From NCBI RefSeq assembly GCF_026212465.1, contig NC_080053.1:4561287-4625286 (forward strand): a stretch of 64,000 bases of DNA. The letters are read 5' to 3'. Below, one piece after another: positions 48,220 to 58,700 of the stretch; positions within the stretch are counted from its first letter, which is position 1, and the number at the start of each line of letters is the position of its first letter. The DNA is from Amaranthus tricolor (Eukaryota; Streptophyta; Magnoliopsida; Caryophyllales; Amaranthaceae). The translations under genes and the position numbers were made by a program. Below the pieces are notes generated by a model that searched no databases, was not told the DNA's origin, and saw only the letters and a program-made list of their open reading frames with translations.

Positions 48220-51200
48220 GGATATTTCATGATATACTACTGAGTTTCTTCGAAATTCACCATATACTACACAAAATGTTCTAATTCACCATATACCACA
48301 CAAAATGTTATAATTCACCATATACCATTGAGTTTTCGCCCGTTAGCACAGAATACCATTAATGGCAACTGCCGTCAGTGTGCCGTTTGTGGTAAATTAA
48401 TAATTCACCATATACCATTTACTTTTTTATTTGCGCCAAATACCATTTTTTTAAAAAATATAGCCGTTGGAATTATGATAAACAAAAGAAGTGTCATACA
48501 AACCAAGTAGTTAGCATTTTGTTCAAAAACAACTTGACAATAAACACTGTTCACCAAAAAAATGACACTAAACAATGCTAAGTAGCAGCCTTTCCCTTCC
48601 CCCTTATGTTTCGTTGCTGTGAAGAGGAAGCTGCATGTGCTGCCTTCTTTGATGATGTCTTTTTTGCCTTATATGTCATTGCATTGTGGCCTGGTTCTTT
48701 GCATAAGCTGCATTTGTTATTCTATGCCTCTTTCCTTTTTTTGCTTCATGAGCAGCTCTTCTTCTTTACTTAAGTAGTCTGCCAACATTTCTTTTCCCTT
48801 GGGGTGGTGCAATTTCTGGCACATCTAGTGAAGGCCAGTGAGTTGGATCAACCATGAGGTGGATGTGGTCTCCATAAGTGAGTTTTTATGCAGCCCCCTT
48901 GTAGAAAGGTGAGACAAAGTCCCTAGGATCAAGTCTCTGGTTGTAAATGAGCCTAAGACCATGCTTGCAAGGGATACTTGATCCTTGTCATTTTCCACAC
49001 CCACAAGTCATATTTCCTAGGGTGACAGGGAACTTGACATGGCCATCCCTCACCTCAAACTCTCCATCACCTACCTATCACTAATAAAAGTCCAGTCATC
49101 CTTCTGAGATTCATACTGAGCAAACAAGCACCTCAAGTTTTTGAAAAAATAAGTCCAGGAATCTATGCTCTCTGTGTCAACAATCCCATAGGCTAACACA
49201 AAGATCTCATTATTCCCATCTATTGCAACTGCAGTAAGCATAACCCCTTTGTAATATCCACTTAAATGTGCACCATATATTCCTATGATAGGTCTAAAAC
49301 CACCTAAGAATCCTCTCACTTGAGCTGCAAAAGATATGAAATAGGCCTTAAATTGCAAACTGTTAGTCCATGTAACCAGAGCATAAGACCCAGGATTTGT
49401 GGACTTTATCATTTCAGCATACTTTGGAAGAGCTGGATAGAACTCAGCAAACCCACCATGTAATTGCTCTCTCGCTAAACTCTTCACTTTGTATAACAAT
49501 CTTAACTTCACATGGATTCTGTACCTTTCCATGCACAGCCTCTGTAATGAATCAATTGGGACATCTAGGTTTGCCTCTAAGTCTTGTAACAATTGTCTGC
49601 ATAGTCATGCTGAAGAGACCATAGGATTCTCTTCCAGCCTCCCACAAGTTGCATGCTCTCCTTCTAGCTTCTTTATGGCCCAACTGACTTTGTCTCTTAG
49701 AACTGAAGCATGAATCCTCCAAGTGCAATCCCTCATCAAACACCTTGCTATGTACCTCAAACTGTCAACATGGTCAACTGAAACAGAGAAGCCCTCTTGT
49801 ATGCAGTAATCTCTTAATACATCTAGAAACAGTGTTTTGGTTTCAAATATCAACCACTCCTCAAGAACAATGGATCCAAATGGTAACTGAGACCAGATTT
49901 TACCATTTTTGTACATTTTGTCTAACACATGAGACCCATCTAAGTAATCCTCAAAGGTATTCTCATGTATATTATCATGAACATCTTCTTTTCTCACAAT
50001 GTACTCATCCATACTATCCAACTCCATATCAGAATCAACCTCAACATCAGAAGCTTCATAATCACCATCTTCACTATCATCAGAAGGCCAAGCATCAGAC
50101 TCAACATCAATTTCTTCAACCACTCTTTGGGTTTTCTTGCCCCTAGTGTTGATATGCCTCCCTGCTGCAGTTTTCTTGCCAACATCATGGCCAAACTTAA
50201 CAACAGTGCTTCTAGACACCCTCCACTCTTTAGGTTTAAGCTTGGTTTGTTCTTTGGGCTGGGTTGGTTGGTTGACTGTGTAGGGGTATTTTCTTCTTCT
50301 TTGGAGTGAGCTTTTTCCTTCTTGGAGGGTTATTTGGTTGAGATGTTTGTGAGCATGGAGGTTGTGAGGGTTGAGGTTGTGAGGATTGAGGTTGTGAGGG
50401 TTGAGGTTGTGAATCTCCTGAAAAAACCTCATCTGCTGCTGGGGTAGCAAACACTCTTACATATTCAATCCCATCATCATCAACATTCAAAACAGGGACC
50501 TCTACAGCCACAGTATATGTCTGCTGGGCCAAAAGCTGCTCCTCAGCTTCTGCTTCCTCTGCCATCCTTCTATTCTCTTCCTCCATTAGCCTAATATTTT
50601 CAGCCCTGTTCTTCAAAGTTTTTGCCCAACTAGCTTCTGCAGACTGAAACACAAGGGATGGTGTTTCTGTCTCTTCTATAAACAATTCAATTTCACTATT
50701 CCCTTCATTCTACTCCCACATTTTTAACATTGCCTTATCATCAACTAACTCTAACTTACGATTTGTTCTAGATTTAGTGATAAACAGGGTGAAGTATTTA
50801 GGGAGATATACGTTCTGTTTCACTGAATCCTCAAACATATACTCAATCAACTCCATCAAATTCGTCTTATCAGTGTCATCCACCCTCACATCAAAAGTAC
50901 CCCCTAGAGCACGAACTATTGACCACATTGTACTCATCTTAACAACAACATTTACCAACAACACATTACATCACAATCCAAATTATAAATCGCATACAAA
51001 ACAAAAACACATCACTTTAGCATAATTCAAATTCGCATGCAACTTATCACACTTAACCCTAACCCTAACTCCATTTTGCAAAAAAATACAAAATCAGAAC
51101 TCGAAATGCAAATGGATAAGGATAGTAATACCTTGCGTATGCTTAATCCACCGAATTAGCGAACTTTGTGCTAAATTCAGTCACGACCACCTGTGTTTGG

Positions 51201-51568
51201 GTTCCAAATCACTTCACAAACCTACAATTCACTTTACACAAATCGATTTTAAGGATTTTTGATGGATTTTAAAGGTTCTAGATCAATGAAGACGAATACA
51301 AAGTTTCTTGAATGGAGAAGAAGAAAGATGGAGGATCAATTTTTTGAAGAAATACGTTGTGTTTGGGGAAGTCAAACCTAACAATGGCGCCAGTTGAATG
51401 CTTAAGGGCATACTGATAATTTACCACAAACGGCACACTGACAGCAGTTGTCATTAATGGTATTCTGTGCTAACGGACGTAGACTCAATGGTATATGGTG
51501 AATTAAAACATTTCGTGTGGTATATGGTGAATTTCGAAGAAATGCAGTGGTATATCATAAAATATCCG
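48220..51568 (-). mobile_element. nested MULE with 10-bp TSD
   Basis: Flanked by perfect CGCTGAAATG (48210-48219 and 51569-51578). The ~180-bp terminal inverted repeats begin GGATATTTCATGATATAC on the left and GGATATTTTATGATATACCA (complement) on the right. Both contain tandem ~29-bp units with the core AATTCACCATATACCAC and a GTGCCGTTTGTGGTAAATTA block. The interior encodes a broken MuDR-type transposase on the minus strand (50964 to about 48895). Removing it with one TSD restores the reading LREHFSVLEDDTDD across the PMD of the host element, so the insertion is younger than the outer MULE. Confidence 0.9.
48895..50964 (-). pseudogene. MuDR-type transposase of the nested MULE
   Basis: Domain order on the minus strand: N-terminal PB1-like region (50964-50710); a Gln/Pro repeat from a 15-bp minisatellite (SQPQPSQPQSSQ, 50417-50358); an acidic region (EIDVESDAWPSDDSEDGDYE); the MuDR DNA-binding region (FLDVLRDYCIQEGFSVSVDH ... 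CTWRIHASVL, 49850-49660); a transposase core (FRPIIGI-Y-GAHLSGYYKGV, 49290-49240; VAIDGNNEIF; DSWTYFFKNL; ISDR) that stops at 49071; then a SWIM zinc finger (TCGCGK-stop-QGSSIPCKH, about 48990). The first catalytic Asp is Tyr (codon 49275-49277). The stretch between ISDR and SWIM, including the third acidic residue, is missing. There are also one early in-frame TAG (50710) and a frameshift near 50300. Inactive. Confidence 0.85.
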
Positions 51569-52028
51569 CGCTGAAATGCTCTCTGAGCCAAGTCAACTTC
51601 AACGAGGATCCAGTGATGATCTTCGGCTTTGTGAGGTCTTGAGGGTTTTCTGGCCAAACCCCTAGTAGCTCATGAACTAAGGCTGGCCAATTTCCCTCTC
51701 CATGACCTATCACTGCTTGTCCTTCAATGGGCAGTCCCATTATAACTGCCACATCTTGCAACATGATTGTTGCCTCGCCAACCGTGAGGTGGAAGGTATG
51801 AGTCTCCGGCCTCCACCTCTCCACTGTTCCTGGATTAGATTGCATTAATGCCTGCAGGTACCTTGTAAGCTCCTCAAAGGACTTATCCCAATCCCCAAAT
51901 ACTTTTGTTATAGCCTTATTTGTGGCCAACCAAGCTCTCTTATATGTTATAACAAATCCGTATTTATTTTTTACAAAATTAACGATTGACTTCACCTTGA
52001 ACGCTGGATCAACTCTGATCATATCCAC
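51555..52028 (-). pseudogene. MULE transposase fused directly to plant mobile domain
   Basis: A 157-codon uninterrupted frame. The first ~90 residues are MULE transposase (DPAFKVKSIVNFVKNKYGF, YKRAWLATNKAITKVFGDWD, LTRYLQALMQSNPGTV), the segment that normally precedes the DDE catalytic core. It then passes without a break into PMD sequence (ERWRPETHTFHLTVGEATIM, LQDVAVIMGLPIEGQAVIG, LTWLREHFSA). The last three codons (DIL) and the stop come from the nested MULE. The DDE core and SWIM finger are absent. The join at NPGTV/ERWRPETHT suggests an internal deletion or recombination between neighbouring genes of an ancestral element. Confidence 0.75.
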
Positions 52029-53063
52029 GATAAGATCAGCAACAAAATCAGAAGTAAGGAGGGTATGGTGGTCACTGTAATGTGCTGAACAATCTTGATT
52101 ATGACCCTTATATCACACAATCTTAAATGATCCCGTGGTGGTCATAATAGCTTGCATCCTCCATTCACAACCTATATTCTCCGCATTAGTACATTGGATA
52201 ACGTACTTTGAAGGCTCCGACTCAATTACACGGAAGTTTCTATTGTTAGAAATCGCCCATGCTTTAACATTCTTCTTAAGGTGGTCCAAGGAGCTAAACT
52301 CTTGCCCTATCCTAAAGTCTCCATTTTCATTCATGGAGTTGTCATCATTCTAGGTCATCCATGCATCAATCAATTTTTGATCAACCTCATCAATTCTAAG
52401 CCAGTCTTGAGATGGAGCACCATCTCTAATCACTGCATCTAGAGCTTTTCTTTTGTCATCATCCTCCTCTGAATCAGAATCAATATGCTCATCCTCCTGA
52501 TCTAAAGAGTAAACCTCGTTGGCATTACGCCTACCCAAGTGACTTGTGGAGAAGGTGTTCATTACACCACCACTAATGCCACGTGAATAAGTTGGAGAAG
52601 TAAACTCATCTAAGTGCTCATAAATATAATTTGGGTTACTTAACATTTCTGTGAATGTATCATGGCGTACACTAGGACCTGATTCTGGAATTTCCATGCT
52701 AGTCATGACTTCTCTCGCATTATCCAAATTTGCAACCATTTCAACATAAACCTCCATTGCCGTTTTAGGGGCTTGTGATGCCGCATAAGCAAGAGCACTT
52801 ATACTTTCATCATTCTTAATCGGGACTAACAAATTTTTCCCAGTCACCGGATATTTCATCTCCATTTTTAACATAAAAGAGTTGCGATCACAACCAAATA
52901 CATCATAGACTTTGCTATGAAAAACCTCAAAAGTAGTATTCTGACGATGGATAAACATCACTGCATTTAATCCTCCATTATAAACAACATCGGATCCAGT
53001 ATAACTTACTTTCCCACCCCAATACACTATAATGGGATAATGATCCATATTCTGCAAACACAA
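52028..53063 (-). pseudogene. N-terminus of the outer MULE transposase
   Basis: The 53063-52350 frame (HYPIIVYWGGKVSYTG, FIHRQNTTFEVFHSKVYDVF, ALAYAASQAPKTAMEVYVEM, acidic DQEDEHIDSDSEEDDDKRK) is the N-terminal region of MuDR-type transposases. A single TAG (expected Trp in AWMTWNDD) at 52350 separates it from MNENGDFRIGQEFSSLDHLK and FRVIESEPSKYVIQCTNAEN, the MuDR DNA-binding domain with its Cys-Trp motif (GCEWRMQA). A single TGA (expected Arg in FKIVRYKGH) at about 52111 separates that from DCSAHYSDHHTLLTSDFVAD and the fused segment. All three parts are in one frame, so only two point mutations break it. Confidence 0.8.
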
Positions 53064-53658
53064 GCATGTTTTTCATGTGATTTCATATACACTTTATTGT
53101 TGATTGTGAGTAAGGGAAGTATAAATGTGAATACAAGAATGTGTAATATTAAAGTATTACAACACTTATTAGAAGGTTCAATTCAAATATAAAGCTAAAA
53201 ATACCATGAATATATAATAAAACCATTAAACAAACCATACAAAGTAGTAAACTTACATTGAAGCATTTCATCAAACACTTTATATGCATACAAACCAAAT
53301 CATAAAATTCAACTACAAATGTGTGAAATGTAAGCTTAAATCATAAAATCAAGAGAATGTAACAAACAGTCAATGTATTTATAACTTCAAATGACAACAA
53401 TAATGAACAAAAAATCAATTTGCAAATCGAAAAAAATTAGGGTTATTATATTCATACCTTAAATGAGGATGAAAATAAACAAGTAAAGAAGGAGAAGATG
53501 AGAATGTAGTTGATTAATTTGGTTGAATGAGAGGAATTGTGAATATGAAGAAAATGAGGAGTGTAGAAATTTTTTTTTAAAGTGCACCTGCAACAATGAG
53601 GAAGAAATGAGATGAAGTGAACAAAACAGGAAGCTGCTGCCGTTTTGTACAACTACAA

Positions 53659-53753
53659 AACCGCCATCTCAAGTGGCGGTTTAGAGTAAATTATTATTTT
53701 TTAAAAAAAAAAAACTACATTAATGGGCAAACCGCTAAGTGAGGTAGCGATTA
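53659..53753. repeat. AAACCGCC palindrome array (right subterminal)
   Basis: Two units: AAAACCGCCATCTCAAGTGG(CGGTTT), an almost perfect palindrome, and AAACCGCTAAGTGAGGTAGC(GATT), with decayed arms. They lie ~130 bp inside the right end of the outer MULE, mirroring the left array. Confidence 0.75.
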
Positions 53754-53889
53754 TATTAAAAAAAAAAGAAAAAAATTTTTCTCCCAAGCGTCCTACGTGG
53801 ACGATACTCAGGGAAATATTTTTCCTTTCAAGTATATTGGGAAATAATTTTATGTTTAGCATTATAATGGGCAAAGATCCAAAAAATTA

Positions 53890-55312
53890 TGCAAATGAGT
53901 ATGACCGACCAAAATAACAATTAATGCAAAATAAATGGAACAGAGAAAATATTTATTTACTGTATTCGTTTTCTCATTTGCCCTAGAAGCTATTTTTGTA
54001 ATTGCTCTTCATATGTTCGATTATTTATAAATACATATTAAAACTTATTTTCTTTGCGTCACTTTTAAGTATGGTTGTGTAAATTAAATCGTTAATAGTT
54101 CTTATTCTTTCGCATCTCCTTTTTTCTCTCTAAAAAAAAATTTAGCTTTCATTGTTAATTTTGGATTACTATCGACTTTATGGTCAATGATAAGCTTACA
54201 ATCGCTTTATTTTTTCTTTTTTTTTTTGTTTTTAGTTCGAAATAAAATTCATTCTCCCTATATTATAAAGTTATTCTATCTATTTTATTGAATTTGATCA
54301 ACCCATATATTGGGTTTTAAAATCTCTCAGGATGAGAGTATGGAGTCTTGTTATCAATTCGATGGTAAAAAGGTATATGATGTCATCAACGGTGTCAGTC
54401 CTGCTAATACAGTCAATAGTATCTCTTTTTCAAAGCCAAACCAAATCTGAAGACCTCCTCGGGAGAGCCTGTAACAAACAACAATGTAATAGAGGGAAGA
54501 CTTCAGTGTTAGATCTCCCTTATAATAATAGTGACTTTTTCTATATAAAATTTTATTTGTTTAAAATTGTTATGTATTTGATCGATTGTTACTCTATTAT
54601 AGATATTATATGATATTTTTATCAATAAATTATTAGATTCTTTAAAAAAAAAACAGGTGTGTATAACACTCGATCTATAATATCCGGAATTTGATTTCAA
54701 AAACAGGATAAACTATTTGATTTTTGAAAACCAAATAATTCGGATCAAAAATTTGGTTTTATACATGTGTTTTGACACTACGAAAGCATAATTAATCAAC
54801 ATGAAAACTATGTCCTAACTTAATCATAAAGTAAGGACTCTGCATAAAAAATTGGCTTTCTTGGAGCTATAAATTAAAGTATGGCATAAGTTTAAATATA
54901 AAACAAAACCCTAATGAGTTTCGTAACAATACTTTGTTCCTCCATAACTTAAAAACCATTAAAGTTATAAACTAACACTTTCAATGGAACAAACTAAGTT
55001 AACCATCAACCAATAACTATTTACTATTTAGCAAACCATGATCAATATAGAAAAGTGTCGGTCTTTAATTATTTGCCTTCTAATTTCACAAATTTTAGAA
55101 TTTTGGTCTTTGGATGATTTTCTTTTTGAGAAAAAAAAAACTTAATATTATGTTTGCGGATATATGCTTCTAATTTCACAAGTTTAAAAGATCTCATTTT
55201 GAAAACATTGGTAAAACATTACTTCCTTTATTTTTTTACTTGCAATAAAATATTTTTTTACGCAGTCCAATGCGTATGTTGGGTTGCTTATATCTAGAAT
55301 TATACTCAATTA
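53890..55312. other. intergenic, AT-rich, no gene seen
   Basis: No coding region or terminal repeat is recognised. Short runs of A or T and scattered ORF-like stretches under 95 codons have no coding character. Confidence 0.4.
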
Positions 55313-57050
55313 AAAATACAATTCTTAAACTTTGCCACCCTTTTATTTTATCGTCACCCATATGGTAATGAATTGACGATAATACTCCTGGACTTAAAAT
55401 TTGTATAAAACACTCCAATCACACTCATTAACACTTTTATCACTCTAAAAACACCAAATCAATACTTAAAATTTGTAGAACTAAAGCTAAGGAAAACAAA
55501 ACGTAAAGAACGAATCGAGGTAATTTTTAATCGAATTTCTTATGTAATTTTTTTTTAAAAAAAATACGAAGAACAAATCACACGTTTTGTGCGACTTTAA
55601 TTTAAAAAAAAATTTAATATTTGCGATTTATGTTATTAATTAGTAATAATTAATATTTATGTTATTAAATTATATTTGTAATAATAATTAATTTAATATT
55701 GTTTTTATTAATAATAATTTAATGTTTATGTTCATAGATTATGTTTGTTAATTAATTATTATTATTAATATATTTTTTAAAATTAATTATAATGATAATA
55801 ATAATAAAATTATATTAATAATTATTAAATAATATAATATATTAATTAAATGTTTGTTAATTTAACTTATTAATTTAATAAATACTATTTTTAAATGTTT
55901 ATTAATTATTGTTAAATGTTTATTATTTGTAATAATTTTTATTTGTTATTATTTGTAATAATAATTAATTTAATATTGTTTTTAAATGTTTATTAGTTAT
56001 TCTTAAATGTTTATTAAATTAATCATGAATTAATATTTGAAATAACTTTTATTTGGTATTAATGTAGTTAACTTAACATAATATTTGATTATTTTAATTT
56101 ATTATTAATAGTTAATTAAATTATAGTAAATGGCTAGAAACGAAGGAAGAGGAAAGGATATTTTTAGAAACTTGTTGAGCGAAAGTAGTTCTAGGCCTAC
56201 CATGTTGAGAGGGGGGTTACGGGTTCCGCTAGGAGGGCTAGGCAGGAATAGGCGACCAGACATAGTCAGGCCCAACGTTCGAGTACACTGCACCAAGTGC
56301 GTATTCACTTTGATGACCAGAACTAGCCTCCAGAGTAATTCGAGGGGCTCCAGTTCCGATGATAGTTATTACGAAGGCTCCGTTGGTCAGCCAGTAAATT
56401 TGGACTATCGTGCGGGGGCATGCTGGTAATATTGCACGTGCAGGCCCTAGTAATGCAGCCACTTTTGATCATGCAGAAGACAGCCAGGTGGACAATACGG
56501 CTCTAGGGAGGAGGAGGCGCCCACAATCCGGTGGAACGGACTGGCTGGTCACATCGCCCCAGCCCAGGGGCCCCATTGACGCACAATTGATATCTAGCTA
56601 TGGGGGGCACATAGCTAAGGTAGCTCTGGGCCCCATTAAAAAAAAACATTCGAATCCATTAAACTACATATCGAATCGGATTCATAGTCACTTTGGTTAG
56701 CCATTGTAAATCGATTCCAACTTTTGGCTTGTTTCAACTCAGAGAGTGTTTTTAAGAGAATTTAGAGAGATGTTACTATGTTTGAGTTCGTATATTATAC
56801 AGGGGCGATATTGAAAATTCAATATATATAGGGTGGCAATAAAAGTGTTCGGGATTTCGTTTCCTACGCTTTAGCTCCACAAATTTTACGTTTTGATTTA
56901 GTGCTTTTAGAGTGATAAAAGTGTTATTGAGTAAGATTGAAGTGTGCTAAACAAATTTTAAGTCTAGGGGCATTTTCATCATTTTATTAAAATAGGGGTG
57001 GCGATAAAATGAAAATGGTGGTCATGTTTAATAATACCCATTAAATATTA
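55313..57050. mobile_element. non-autonomous MULE carrying a PMD N-terminal piece
   Basis: The arms at about 55313-55500 and 56815-57045 are inverted copies: TTAAACTTTGCCACCCTTTT / TTAAACATGACCACCATTTT; TTTTATCG(T/C)CACCC; AACACTTTTATCACTCTAAAA. This gives TIRs of ~200 bp. The flanks ATTAAAAAT (left) and ATTAAATAT (right) could be a 9-bp TSD with one mismatch. The interior holds a long (A/T)n stretch of ATTAATTAAT type (55610-56110) and a GC-richer coding relic (56130-56640). There is no transposase, so mobility would depend on an autonomous MULE. Confidence 0.65.
56130..56700 (+). pseudogene. N-terminal fragment of a PMD-type protein
   Basis: Two frames: 56130-56429 (MARNEGRGKDIFRNLLSESS, LGGLGRNRRPDIVRP) and 56410-56700. 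The second reads NTALGRRRRPQSGGTDWLVT and GPIDAQLISSYGGHIA. The G-P-(I/V)-D-x-x-L-I-x-S-(Y/F)-G-G-H-(I/V)-A phrase is typical of the start of transposon-encoded plant mobile domain proteins. After it the sequence is lost (VALGPIKKKHSN). It is cargo of the surrounding non-autonomous MULE and is not expected to be expressed as a functional protein. Confidence 0.55.
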
Positions 57051-58034
57051 TAAAAATTTGATATTATGAAAGTATCCGACGAGACGAACAAAATAAGATT
57101 CCATATGACTATGTTTTTTTCTCATTTAATAGACGCTATATGGAAAACACTATCGAATAATGAATAGTGTAAAAATGATTTTGATGCAACTAAATAAAAA
57201 CGGGGAAGTATAATGTAGCAAAATTTACTTTTAAAACTTCGTTTGGGTCTTTTAAAAATTTTAGGTTTTAATTATTTTTTGAAAAATCCTACTTCTGCTT
57301 GCCATTTTCTTTTAAAGTAATTTCCAATTTTCTCCGCCTCCGATACACACATGTCACATTCTAATTGGTTTTTTAATTATAAATAACGATAAAAATTAAT
57401 AAAAAAATAACCTATAAGCACCACCATATCCATGACCATCCACCCTCATCAATCTAACAACATAGTGACTATGATTGGCTGCAACCACCACCACACCCAA
57501 CAACACCCCTTTCCAAACTGCCTTTCCTCGCGACATTCTCTCCTTAGAAAACCTCCTACCACGCGACCTTTTTTCCCCTAAAACTCCATCCCACCAACCA
57601 CTACCACACCCAGCATCACGACTTTCATTTGCCATCGTTAAACCACAACCAAAAACCCTAATTTGTTTCATCTAAGACACCCTCATGAACCCTACCACTG
57701 TCATTACATGAAATATTTGGGTGTATTTAGTGTTTGTTCTTGTTGCATTTGTGGATGTCATGGAAGGGGAAGCGATTGGTTGAGTGCTACTAGAGAGGGG
57801 GTGTGGTGGGTTATTTCTCTAGGGAGGATAGGGGTGGGTAGAGTGGGTAGAGTGGGTGTTTACAGGGGCTGTTTTTGAAGTAGAGGAAGGTAAGAGAGGT
57901 GGCAATCAACGGTGAAAGGGAGAGGCGGAAGGGTGGAATCGGACGTAAGCATAGTAGAGGTGCGGTTGAGGAAAGAGTGTGTGAGAGGGTTGGGTTTATT
58001 ATTTTTTCTAATTATAATTTTTTTTTAAATACAC
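57051..58034. other. intergenic, no supported gene
   Basis: Frames of 60-90 codons exist on both strands around 57396-57878 (CCACCAACCAC-rich and GGGTAGAGTGGGTAGAGTGG-like short repeats), but they overlap each other. They have low-complexity composition and no recognisable domain. I would not call them genes. Confidence 0.4.
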
Positions 58035-58700
58035 ACTTGAGACCGTCTTTATAAAAGACGCGTCTTAAATGGGCCGACCCACTATTACTAAAAATAACTA
58101 CCAGAAAAATGCGTACTGTGTAACCCTATTTAGAGTTGGTGTTATAACCTATTGAAGTTGGTATTATAATCTATTAGAGTTGGTATTATAACTTATTAAA
58201 GTTGGTATTTGGAGTTGGTGTTATAACCATTAAAGTCGGTATTTGGAGTTGATGACTTGGTGTTATAACATATAGAAGTTGGTATTATAACATATTAGAG
58301 TTGGTATTATAACCTATTAAAATTGGTTATAATACTAACTCTAATAGGTTATAATAGGTTATAATAGGTTACAATGCCAACTTCAAATACTAACTTTGAG
58401 TTATAATACCAACTCTAATAGGTTATAATACCAACTTCAATAGGCTATGACACCAACTCCAAATAGGTTATAATACCAACTCCAAATATCAACTATAATA
58501 AGTTATAATAACAACTCCAAATACCAACTTTAATAGATTATAATACCAACTTCAATAAGTTGTAACGTCAACTTTAATAGGTTATAACACTAACTCCAAA
58601 TAGAGTCAAACACGCACGTCAGTTTTGAGATTTTTCTTTTTTTTTAATTGTTGGTCCTGAGCCTAGATTGTTGTCTCTTATAAAGACAGTCTTTTAAAAG
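58035..58700. mobile_element. foldback element of inverted 22-bp repeats (copy B)
   Basis: Left end ACTTGAGACCGTCTTTATAAAAGACGCGTC. Then come ~8 drifting copies of GTTGGTATTATAACCTATTAGA, then the same unit in reverse orientation (TCTAATAGGTTATAATACCAAC), and a right end whose complement reads AAAAGACTGTCTTTATAAGAGAC. It is the uninterrupted counterpart of copy A (24019-27436). No ORF and no clear TSD. Confidence 0.75.

Larger units (their letters stand above)
46346..53880 (-). mobile_element. PMD-carrying Mutator-like element with nested MULE
   Basis: Perfect 9-bp TSD AAAAAATTA (46337-46345, 53881-53889). The terminal repeats start GACCCTTTTCCC (left) and GGATCTTTGCCC (right complement). 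They stay related for ~100 bp, including GCTAA, TATTTCCCAATAT and CGTCCACAT/CGTCCACGT. Inside each end is an array of AAACCGCC palindromes. The minus strand encodes the N-terminus of a MuDR-type transposase (53063 downward) running directly into a plant mobile domain, and then PMD C-terminal exons (48209-46804). A second MULE (48220-51568) is inserted in the PMD. All frames carry stops. Its 3' end matches the fragment at 22690-23724. Confidence 0.85.

Noticed and set aside
49745..50309. Plus-strand ORFs of 114-133 codons
   Set aside because: Antisense to the nested MULE transposase and rich in His/Ile from its acidic codons; not genes.
54332..54613. 93-codon plus-strand ORF
   Set aside because: Lies in AT-rich spacer with no recognisable motif; the tail is only hydrophobic AT-driven residues.
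57396..57878. Overlapping 60-90-codon ORFs on both strands
   Set aside because: Mutually overlapping, low-complexity, with no domain and no splice or promoter context; judged chance frames.
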